From Caulobacter segnis (GTDB lineage Bacteria > Pseudomonadota > Alphaproteobacteria > Caulobacterales > Caulobacteraceae), in the NCBI RefSeq assembly GCF_019931575.1, contig NZ_CP082923.1, positions 4,402,001 through 4,466,000 of the forward strand: DNA of 64,000 nt, given 5' to 3'. Below are positions 1 through 8,335 of this stretch, in pieces. Numbering within the stretch: position 1 is the first letter of the stretch; each line of letters begins with the position of its first letter. Under the pieces are notes generated by a model. It worked only from the letters and a program-made list of their open reading frames with translations. It was not told the origin of the DNA and did no database searches. The position numbers and the translations under genes are program-made.

Positions 1-1
1 G

Positions 2-766
2 CTGCTGGCGAACGTCGACGAGCGCTGGATGCCCGCGATATCGGGCCTGGTGTTCGCGCCGCTGATGCTGGTCGCCGTCGTCGCCCTCTCGCAGCTGCCG
101 CCGCCCAGCGCCGCCGACGAGGCCGAGCGCGTGCGCCGCGCGCCGATGAACCGCCAGGACCGCATCGCCCTGTTCGCCGCCCACGCCCCGGCCCTGGTCC
201 TGCTGATCGCGGTCTATGTGATGCTGACGGCGCTGCGCGACTTCCGCGACAACTTCTCGGCCGAGATCTGGGCCGAACTGGGCTTCAAGAACGCCGCCTC
301 GATCTTCACCCTGTCGGAACTGCCGGTGGCGGCCATCGTGCTGGTCGGCCTGGCCGCCCTGATGGGGGTCAAGGACAACCGCCGGGCCGTGGCGTTCAAC
401 CTCGGCTTCGTGGCTCTGGGCTTTGCTCTGCTGGGCGCCTCGACCCTGGCCTTCCAGCTGCACGTGCTGCCGCCGGTCTGGTGGATGATCCTGGCCGGAG
501 CGGGGCTCTACATGGGCTACACCCCGTTCAACGCCATGCTGTTCGACCGGATGATCGCCGCCACCGGCAAGATCGGCACCGCCGGCTTCCTGATCTATGT
601 CGCCGACTCGTTCGGCTATATCGGCAGCATCTCGCTGCTGCTGGTGAAGTCGTTCGCCAAGCTCGACATCGCGTGGGGCCAGTTCCTGGCGATCGGGGCC
701 TATGTGGCCTGCGGTCTGGGCCTGGTTGGCCTGGCCTTCGCCAATCGCTTCCTGAGGACGCTCTGA
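2..766 (+). CDS. DUF5690-like multi-pass membrane protein (MFS-type), 3' part
   Basis: The reading frame is open from the first bases of the window, so the true start lies upstream and only the C-terminal ~255 residues are visible. At least six hydrophobic segments are visible, separated by short basic loops. The stretch around DFRDNFSAEIWAELGF matches what I recall of the DUF5690 family, membrane proteins resembling major-facilitator transporters. The substrate is unknown. It stops one base before the nhaA start, so the two are probably cotranscribed. Family assignment is from memory of the motif; the membrane nature is seen directly. Confidence 0.7.
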   Translation: MLANVDERWMPAISGLVFAPLMLVAVVALSQLPPPSAADEAERVRRAPMNRQDRIALFAAHAPALVLLIAVYVMLTALRDFRDNFSAEIWAELGFKNAASIFTLSELPVAAIVLVGLAALMGVKDNRRAVAFNLGFVALGFALLGASTLAFQLHVLPPVWWMILAGAGLYMGYTPFNAMLFDRMIAATGKIGTAGFLIYVADSFGYIGSISLLLVKSFAKLDIAWGQFLAIGAYVACGLGLVGLAFANRFLRTL

Positions 767-767
767 G

Positions 768-1943
768 ATGGCGCTGAAGGCGATCAGCCTGCGCGCCCGC
801 CGCGCCCTCGCCGACTTCCTGCGCAACGAGGCGGCGGGCGGTTATGTGCTGATGGCGGCGGCGGCCCTGGCCCTGATCGTCGCCAATTCGCCCCTGGCCG
901 AGACCTATGTCCACGCCCTGCACACGCCGATCGGACCGATGGGCGCCCAGCACTGGATCAATGACGGGCTGATGGCCCTGTTCTTCCTGCTGGTGGGACT
1001 GGAGATCAAGCGCGAGGTGCTGGACGGCCAGCTGTCGCGCCCCGCCGACGTGCTGCTGCCCGGCGCCGCGGCCCTGGGCGGCGTGGCCCTGCCGGCCGTG
1101 ATCTATCTGGCCTTCAACGCGGGACATCCCGACAGCGTCGCCGGCTGGGCGATACCCTCGGCCACCGACATCGCCTTCGCCCTGGGGGTGCTGGCCCTGC
1201 TCGGGCCGCGCGTCCCGACGGGCCTGAAGGTGTTCCTGACCGCCATCGCCATCATGGACGACCTGGCGGCCATCGTGATCATCGCCCTGTTCTACACCGC
1301 CCAGCTGCACCTGCTGGCCCTGGCCGGCGCGGGCGTCGTGCTGCTGGCCCTGGTCGCCCTGAACCGGCTGAAGGTCCTGAGCCTCTGGCCCTATCTGCTG
1401 CTGGGCGCGGTCCTGTGGGTCCTGGTGCTGAAGTCGGGGATCCACGCCACCCTGGCCGGCGTCGCCCTGGCCCTGACCATCCCGCTGCGCGAGGGCGGCC
1501 ACTCGCCCCTGCACCGGCTGGAGCACGCCCTGCACGGACCCGTCGCCTTCGGGGTGACGCCGCTGTTCGGCTTCGCCAACGCCGGCCTGTCCTTCGCCGG
1601 CGTCGGGCTGTCGGCCCTGCTGGCGCCCGCGCCGCTGGGCGTGGCCCTGGGCCTGTTCCTGGGCAAGCAACTGGGCGTGTTCGCCGTCGCCTTCGGTCTG
1701 ATCAAGCTGGGCTGGGCGCGCCTGCCGCGCGGGGCCTCCTTCGCCCAGCTCTACGGCGTGGCGGTTCTGTGCGGCGTCGGCTTCACCATGAGCCTCTTCA
1801 TCGGCGCCCTGGCCTTCAAGGACCCGCGCCTGATCGACCAGACCAAGATCGGGGTGCTGGCCGGGTCGCTGGCCTCGGCCCTGGTCGGGATGGCGATCCT
1901 GCGGCTGGCGCGGCCCTCGACGCTTGAAACATTCGAGCCTTGA
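768..1943 (+). CDS. nhaA: Na+/H+ antiporter NhaA
   Basis: Inner-membrane secondary antiporter that exports Na+ (or Li+) in exchange for protons, giving sodium and alkaline tolerance. The 391-residue length equals the usual NhaA length (about 388). Around twelve membrane helices are visible. The family signatures are present: ATDIAFALGVLALLG near residues 132-146, and the ion-binding aspartate pair D164-D165 in IMDDLAAIVIIALF. The start ATG lies 1 bp after the stop of the upstream transporter, which suggests translational coupling. A second, unrelated Na+/H+ antiporter (CPA1 type) is encoded near 49.7 kb. Confidence 0.95.
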   Translation: MALKAISLRARRALADFLRNEAAGGYVLMAAAALALIVANSPLAETYVHALHTPIGPMGAQHWINDGLMALFFLLVGLEIKREVLDGQLSRPADVLLPGAAALGGVALPAVIYLAFNAGHPDSVAGWAIPSATDIAFALGVLALLGPRVPTGLKVFLTAIAIMDDLAAIVIIALFYTAQLHLLALAGAGVVLLALVALNRLKVLSLWPYLLLGAVLWVLVLKSGIHATLAGVALALTIPLREGGHSPLHRLEHALHGPVAFGVTPLFGFANAGLSFAGVGLSALLAPAPLGVALGLFLGKQLGVFAVAFGLIKLGWARLPRGASFAQLYGVAVLCGVGFTMSLFIGALAFKDPRLIDQTKIGVLAGSLASALVGMAILRLARPSTLETFEP

Positions 1944-2002
1944 GCCGGTCACGCTTCGGCGCGAGGATGTATTCCGGCGGGCGCCATTTGGAGTGTTTGA
2001 TC

Positions 2003-2398
2003 ATGCGTGTCCTGATCGGTTCCGTCGCGCTGGGCGCGATGCTGCTCGCCGGCCCCGTCCTGGCGTCGGAAGCCAGCAAGCAAGCGAAGATGCCCCCGGC
2101 CCAGCGCTCCTGCTTCCGCGCCGGCGACGTCAGCGGCTTCAACGTGGTCGACGACAAGACGGTGGACGTCTCGATCAATTCCAAGACCGTCTATCGCCTG
2201 ACCCTGTTCTCGCGCTCGCCCGACATCGACTGGACCCAGCGCATCGGCATCAAGGCGCGCGGCAGCTCGTGGATCTGTCAGGGCCTGGACGCCGAGATCA
2301 TCGTGCCGGGCTCGATCGGCCCGACGACCTATCCGGTCACCGAGGTCCGCAAGCTGACGCCGGAAGAGATCGCCTCCAAGAAGACCAAGAAGAAGTAG
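2003..2398 (+). CDS. small secreted DUF6491-like protein
   Basis: A 131-residue protein with a cleavable signal peptide (MRVLIGSVALGAMLLAGPVLA) and a mature part of about 110 residues with two cysteines. It contains the pattern PPAQRSCFRAGDVSGFNVVDDKTVDVSI followed by a YRLTLFSRSPDIDW segment, which I associate with DUF6491, a family of periplasmic proteins of unknown function. A longer in-frame start exists at 1940, but the signal peptide begins at 2003. The C-terminus is lysine-rich (SKKTKKK). It is convergent with oxyR, 7 bp away. No specific role can be given. Confidence 0.7.
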   Translation: MRVLIGSVALGAMLLAGPVLASEASKQAKMPPAQRSCFRAGDVSGFNVVDDKTVDVSINSKTVYRLTLFSRSPDIDWTQRIGIKARGSSWICQGLDAEIIVPGSIGPTTYPVTEVRKLTPEEIASKKTKKK

Positions 2399-2405
2399 CC
2401 GCGCG

Positions 2406-3311
2406 CTAGACGGCCCCAGCCGCCGCGCCCTCGGCGAAACCGCGCAGCCGGTCGGCGATGACGTCGCCGACCGCGCCGACCACCGGCATGCGTGGGAAGT
2501 GCGCGCGCCAGACGATCCGCACCGTGCGCCCCGCTCGCGCCGCCAGCGGCCGCAGGACGATGCCGGCGTCCTCGGCCGCTCCCGCCGCCAGGCCTGGGAT
2601 CAGGGTCGTGCCGTAGCCGGCGGCGACCATGTTCAGCAGGGTCGGCAGGCTGGCCGCGCGCAGGGATCCGCCGCCGCCCGCGTCCGAGCCGCACGCCTCG
2701 ATCGCCTGGTCGCGCAGGCAGTGCCCGTCCGACAGCACCAGGATGTCCGGCGCCAGGTCCGCCTCGGCGATCACCGGACGCTGGGCCAGCGGATGCTCGG
2801 GTGGCAGGGCGGCCAGGAATGGCTCGGCGAACAGCGGCCGGCTCAGAAGGTCCGCGCCGGGAACGTCGGTGGCCAGCAGGGCCGCGTCCAGCTCGTGGGC
2901 GCGCAGGCGCTCCAGCAGCGGCTCGGTCTGGTCCTCCCACGGCTCCAGCTCCAGGGCCGGCAGGGCCTGGCGCAGCGGCGCGAAGACCAGCGGCAGCAGA
3001 TAGGGCGCGAGAGTCGGGATGATCCCCAGCCGGAACCGGCCGGCCAGCGGATCGCGCAGGGCCCGGGCGGTCGACAGCAGGGTCTCGGCCGAGACCACCG
3101 CCGCGCGGGCGTGGTCGATCAGTTGCAGGCAGGCGCTGGTCGGGGCGGCGGTCTTGCTGCTGCGTTCGAACAGCACCACGCCCATCAGGTCTTCCAGCTT
3201 GCGGATCTGCACCGACAGGGTCGGCTGGCTGACGCCGCAGGCCTTGGCCGCCCGGCCGAAATGCTCGTGCTCGGCCAGGGCCAACAGATAGCGGAGGTCG
3301 CGCAGATTCAT
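2406..3311 (-). CDS. oxyR: LysR-family hydrogen peroxide sensor OxyR
   Basis: Transcription factor that activates antioxidant genes when H2O2 oxidises its cysteine pair. The 301-residue protein has an N-terminal LysR helix-turn-helix (residues 3-62, AAKACGVSQPTLSVQIRKLE) and a LysR substrate-binding fold. The redox motif GHCLRDQ...C is present with C198 and C207, nine residues apart as in E. coli OxyR C199/C208. This separates it from ordinary LysR proteins. It is divergent from katG with 249 bp between the starts. An ATAG-N7-CTAT site lies 22 bp upstream of its start codon, consistent with autoregulation and control of katG. Confidence 0.93.
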   Translation of the reverse strand: MNLRDLRYLLALAEHEHFGRAAKACGVSQPTLSVQIRKLEDLMGVVLFERSSKTAAPTSACLQLIDHARAAVVSAETLLSTARALRDPLAGRFRLGIIPTLAPYLLPLVFAPLRQALPALELEPWEDQTEPLLERLRAHELDAALLATDVPGADLLSRPLFAEPFLAALPPEHPLAQRPVIAEADLAPDILVLSDGHCLRDQAIEACGSDAGGGGSLRAASLPTLLNMVAAGYGTTLIPGLAAGAAEDAGIVLRPLAARAGRTVRIVWRAHFPRMPVVGAVGDVIADRLRGFAEGAAAGAV

Positions 3312-3332
3312 CGGGTCGGCCGCTCCAGGCTC

Positions 3333-3347
3333 ATAGCTTCAGCCTAT
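3333..3347. promoter_or_regulatory. OxyR-type binding site in the oxyR-katG intergenic region
   Basis: The sequence reads ATAG, seven bases, CTAT, which exactly matches one half of the classical OxyR consensus (two ATAG-N7-CTAT units spaced by seven bases). In the expected position of the second unit (3355 onward) only the weak match ATTA is seen, and a CTAT sits at 3372-3375, out of register. The site is close to oxyR and about 210 bp from the katG start. Binding is inferred, not shown. Confidence 0.65.
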
Positions 3348-3560
3348 CACAGCCATTACAGGTTGCCGCTTCTATTTATCGTCAAGTTGGGCGAACACTT
3401 CGCGCAGGCAATCCGACCAGAGAGGGCCGCCCGGGAAGAAGCGTCAGGATCTCCATCCTCCGCCAGCCACGACGCGCCCGTCGCTCGACGGCGCACGCCC
3501 GTGCGCGGCCAGCCAACACCCAAGACGCATCAACGAAGTCAGAACCGGAGAAAAGAACAG

Positions 3561-5750
<2,190 letters not shown>

Positions 5751-5760
5751 AAGACTTCGA

Positions 5761-5799
5761 GGACCAGGGCGCGGCGGCCTCAACGACCGCGCCCGGTCC
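5761..5799. repeat. strong inverted repeat between katG and the Fur-like gene
   Basis: The arms GGACC-A-GGGCGCGG (5761-5774) and CCGCGCCC-GGTCC (5787-5799) pair over 13 bp with a single bulged A and a 12-base loop. No T-run follows, so it is not a textbook terminator. It ends just before the Shine-Dalgarno of the next gene and could shape read-through or mRNA stability. Confidence 0.6.
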
Positions 5800-5818
5800 G
5801 ACTTCCAGGGAGGACGCC

Positions 5819-6247
5819 ATGCCCCACACGGTCGACGCCGTGTTCCAGGAAGAGTTGCGCCGCGCCGGGCTGTCCGGCCGGGGCGCGCCGGCGCACCTGC
5901 TGGCGCTGCTGCGGGAGTCGCCGGAGACCCACCTGTCCCTGCCCGAGATCGCCGAGCTGGCGGCCGAGGCCGGGCTGGCGGTGACGGCCGGCGACCTGGC
6001 CCGGCATCTGGAAGCTCTGGCCGAGCACGGCCTGATCGGCCGGCTGCCGACCACGACCAGCGAGCTGGTCTACGACACCGTGCCCGAGCCGCACTCGCAC
6101 ATCGTCTATGAGGACAGCGCCCAGGTCGTCGACCTGCACGTCTCGGCCGAGACCCTGCTGCTGATGGTCCAGGACGCCCTGGCCCAGCATCCGGAGGGGG
6201 TGGACGTCATCCTGCGCTTCCGCCGGCCGGGACCCTTGTCCAGCTAG
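5819..6247 (+). CDS. Fur-family-like regulator, cysteine-free
   Basis: A 142-residue protein with the layout of Fur/PerR repressors: an N-terminal winged helix (THLSLPEIAELAAEAGLAVTAGDLARHLEALAEHGLIGRL) and a C-terminal part with PEPHSHIVYEDSAQVVDLHV, which aligns with the Fur metal-site motif HHDHLVC..CG.VIDF. No cysteine is present at all, so the structural zinc site of classical Fur is absent. A good Shine-Dalgarno (AGGGAGGAC) precedes ATG 5819. Its place 68 bp after katG recalls the Fur-katG pairings of other bacteria, and a role in peroxide or metal response is inferred. Its TAG stop shares the tetranucleotide CTAG with the stop of the convergent gene. Confidence 0.75.
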   Translation: MPHTVDAVFQEELRRAGLSGRGAPAHLLALLRESPETHLSLPEIAELAAEAGLAVTAGDLARHLEALAEHGLIGRLPTTTSELVYDTVPEPHSHIVYEDSAQVVDLHVSAETLLLMVQDALAQHPEGVDVILRFRRPGPLSS

Positions 6248-6465
6248 CCGATCGGCAGGGCGGGATCGGCGCGATCGGCCGTCCTCGTCGCGGGGCCATG
6301 ACGCCGCGCGGCCTCGACCAGCATCCGGTCGCGATCGTCGGCCGTGCGTCCGCCGGCCGCCAGCAGCCGCACGCCCAGCAAGAAGCCCGCCGCCACGGCG
6401 GCGACCTTCAGGGCCGCCGCCAGGGGCGAACCCGCCAGAAGACTCGAAAGGATCGCATCCAGCAT
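6244..6465 (-). CDS. small hypothetical protein with one membrane segment
   Basis: A 73-residue product, third in a minus-strand set. It begins MLDAILSSLLAGSPLAAALKVAAVAAGFLLGV, which looks like a single membrane helix or uncleaved signal, followed by a charged tail rich in Arg and Asp. A GGGAGG-type ribosome binding site precedes ATG 6465, and the start is 16 bp after the stop of the 426-residue gene, so cotranscription is likely. No family is recognised. Confidence 0.55.
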   Translation of the reverse strand: MLDAILSSLLAGSPLAAALKVAAVAAGFLLGVRLLAAGGRTADDRDRMLVEAARRHGPATRTADRADPALPIG

Positions 6466-6481
6466 GGTCGGCGCCTCCCGC

Positions 6482-7762
6482 TCAGTCGACCAGGTCGGTC
6501 GAGGCGACGCGCGCCTCGGCGGCCAGGCGACGCCAGCCGTCCAGGACGTCCACCACCGAACCCGTGGCGACGAAGGGCTGGTTGCGTTCGGCGCAGCGCA
6601 GGACCTGTCCCGCGCCGGTGCGCAGATCGTCGGCGATGGCCATCCAGTCGTCCTGCAGCCGCGCCAGCCCGCCCACTTCCAGCCCATGGTCCGCGGCCGG
6701 GGCGACGACGTCGTGGAAGATCAGTTCCTGACGCGAACGCAGCGGCGGCTCGAATGACCAGCGCTGGGTCGCGCCGCCGCGCTTGAGCATGGTCACCACC
6801 GGCGCGCCGTGCCGCCAGCCGCCGTCGCCCGGGCACTCCAGGGCCAGGGTCTGGTAGCTGACGTTCTGCAGGTAGAGGTCGGACGACACCGAGACCAGGA
6901 AGCGGGCGGCGTCGGCCGGGATCTGGTCGCGGCGCGCCACGCGCGGCCGGGGCCCGCGATCGGCGAAGGTGAAGGGGGGCGGCGTCCGGGTCAGCGGGAT
7001 CAGGTCCTCGTCCTGATCGACCACCAGCACCAGGTCGGGATCCGCCGCGCTGACCAGGACATAGGCCTCGCCGCTGGGCTCCAGCATCCAGGACTGGCGC
7101 TTGTCGAAGGTCGCCATGTCGCTGGCGCAGGCCAGGCCCGCGTCGTCATAGGCCAGGCAGACGCCCGGAACATGGGGCAGCACCACGCGGACGGGGGGAT
7201 TGCGCTCGCGGCCGGCGAAAACCGCGCCCAGTCGCGCGGCGGCCCGGGCCAGGGGCGCGATCGTCCCGCCCAGCGCGGCGGCGCGGCGCGCGCGCTCCTC
7301 GGCGGCTCGGCTCAGGGCGTCCAGGATCGCCTGGCTGGCCCGGGCCTCTTCCAGCGACGGCGCGCGGGTCTTCAACGGCGCCAGCAGGGCCGCCAGGCGG
7401 CGGTAGAGTTCGGGAGCCACGTCACGGGCGTAGCTGACGATGTCCTCGGCCAGGTTGCGGGCGTCGCCGCGCACGGCGGGATCCCACGCCTCGGCGGCGG
7501 TCGTGAAGTCGACCCAGGCGTTCAGCAGCGACGGGTCGGAAAACCAGGTGACCCGCGCGATGTCGGCGGCGGGCGCGGCGCGGCGGCGCCCCTCGGCCAC
7601 CATTAGGCGCAGGCGGCGCCAGGCCTCGGTCTCCAGCGCGGGCAACGGCTCGGGCGACACGACGGCCAGCCGGGGCAGCGCCTCGGCGCCACCCCCATAG
7701 CTCCTGGCCGGCGCCGGACCGGCGCCGCGCTCGGCGAAGAGACGGAGGCTGCGCACCGCCAC
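6482..7762 (-). CDS. unrecognised 426-residue protein with possible beta-trefoil repeats
   Basis: I do not recognise a family. I take the GTG at 7762 as start because it lies one base after the TAA of the upstream small gene, giving tight coupling; the frame further upstream is a shadow. The N-terminal 180 residues are Ala/Arg-rich and predicted helical. The C-terminal half contains QSWMLEPSGEAYVLVSAADP and ATQRWSFEP, spaced roughly as QxW repeats of ricin-type beta-trefoil lectins, with VLVVDQDEDLIPL between them. The lectin suggestion is weak. There is no signal peptide. It is the middle gene of three and lies downstream of the TIR/cyclase region on the same strand. Confidence 0.6.
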   Translation of the reverse strand: MAVRSLRLFAERGAGPAPARSYGGGAEALPRLAVVSPEPLPALETEAWRRLRLMVAEGRRRAAPAADIARVTWFSDPSLLNAWVDFTTAAEAWDPAVRGDARNLAEDIVSYARDVAPELYRRLAALLAPLKTRAPSLEEARASQAILDALSRAAEERARRAAALGGTIAPLARAAARLGAVFAGRERNPPVRVVLPHVPGVCLAYDDAGLACASDMATFDKRQSWMLEPSGEAYVLVSAADPDLVLVVDQDEDLIPLTRTPPPFTFADRGPRPRVARRDQIPADAARFLVSVSSDLYLQNVSYQTLALECPGDGGWRHGAPVVTMLKRGGATQRWSFEPPLRSRQELIFHDVVAPAADHGLEVGGLARLQDDWMAIADDLRTGAGQVLRCAERNQPFVATGSVVDVLDGWRRLAAEARVASTDLVD

Positions 7763-7763
7763 G

Positions 7764-7976
7764 TTAGAAGCGGCCGTCCCGGATCGTCTTCGCGGCGTGG
7801 TGGAACACGCCGTCGATGAAGGCCGGCACGTCGGCCTCGGACACGCCCTGCTCGCGCGCCCAGACCTTGAGGACATGGCGCAGCAGGCGGGCGGCGGCGT
7901 CGTCGATGGGCGGCGCGGCGTTGAGGACGGCGTTGGCGGCGTCGGAAGAAGAGGAGGAGGACTTGTCGAGAAGCAT
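7764..7976 (-). CDS. small hypothetical protein, first gene of a three-gene set
   Basis: A 70-residue acidic-to-neutral protein with a Ser run (KSSSSSSDA) near the start and a helical C-terminal part (AARLLRHVLKVWAREQGVSEADVPAFIDGVFHHAAKTIRDGRF). ATG 7976 is preceded by GGGAG; an upstream in-frame ATG at 8090 overlaps the hairpin described at 8051 and is less likely. The TAA stop is one base from the GTG of the next gene. No family is recognised. It may be a partner or chaperone of the 426-residue protein, which is inference from the coupling alone. Confidence 0.55.
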   Translation of the reverse strand: MLLDKSSSSSSDAANAVLNAAPPIDDAAARLLRHVLKVWAREQGVSEADVPAFIDGVFHHAAKTIRDGRF

Positions 7977-8050
7977 GTCGGGCTCCCATGGGCATGGCGG
8001 GTCGCGCGCGGACGTCGCCGCGATCCCGGAGAATGGCGTTTCGAAAAGTA

Positions 8051-8077
8051 GGACCCGGCCGGCGGGTGGCCGGGTCC
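8051..8077 (-). terminator. hairpin, possible attenuator before the three-gene set
   Basis: Arms GGACCCGGCC (8051-8060) and GGCCGGGTCC (8068-8077) pair perfectly over 10 bp with a 7-base loop. On the minus strand the hairpin is followed by TACTTTTC, a modest U-tract. It is 75 bp upstream of the ATG at 7976 and 9 bp after the stop of a 14-codon open frame, which is the geometry of an attenuator; it could also simply end a transcript arriving from the cyclase operon. Confidence 0.55.
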
Positions 8078-8086
8078 TTAGTCGGT

Positions 8087-8131
8087 TCACGCGGCCGGCG
8101 GCGGGCGCGGACAGAGGGCGGTGTCGGTCAT
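8087..8131 (-). CDS. candidate leader peptide, 14 residues
   Basis: A 14-codon open frame, MTDTALCPRPPPAA, preceded at ideal distance by the strong Shine-Dalgarno GGGAGG (about 8137-8142). Four of the last seven residues are proline, all encoded by CCG. It ends 9 bp before the hairpin at 8051-8077. The combination suggests a regulatory leader peptide; there is no protein evidence, and so short a frame could be chance. Confidence 0.35.
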   Translation of the reverse strand: MTDTALCPRPPPAA

Positions 8132-8335
8132 GCGAGCCTCCCAGTGACGAGGGCCTACAGAGACGTTCAGCCGCCCGGACCTGGCTCGTCGCGGTCGACA
8201 GCTAGACCGTGAAGAAAAACCGCCATTTCCGATGTGCGAATCTGCACACCGGATGCGGATCGCGTATCGACGGTCCGCGAAACCCGCCTAAGAGGCAATC
8301 GATTGCCGCCTCGCCTTGAGGCTGCGCGACGTCCG

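Larger units (their letters stand above)
7977..8335. other. 359-bp gene-free stretch with leader-like elements
   Basis: This gap separates the cyclase gene from the three-gene unknown set. Reading the minus strand, it holds a short Pro-rich open frame (8131-8087) and a 10-bp perfect hairpin (8077-8051) before the 70-residue gene. Nearer the cyclase stop it has the 14-bp palindrome GGCAATCGATTGCC (8294-8307), and a TGTGC/GCACA inverted repeat (8232-8246). No gene of normal size is visible. Confidence 0.6.

Noticed and set aside
2499..3560. A long N-terminal extension of katG reaching back through oxyR
   Set aside because: The extension is Gln/Arg/Gly-rich, overlaps oxyR on the opposite strand, and family similarity and the Shine-Dalgarno start at 3561.
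8294..8307. Perfect palindrome GGCAATCGATTGCC considered as operator or attachment site
   Set aside because: No second copy, direct repeat or mobile gene was seen; it is mentioned only within the description of the gap.
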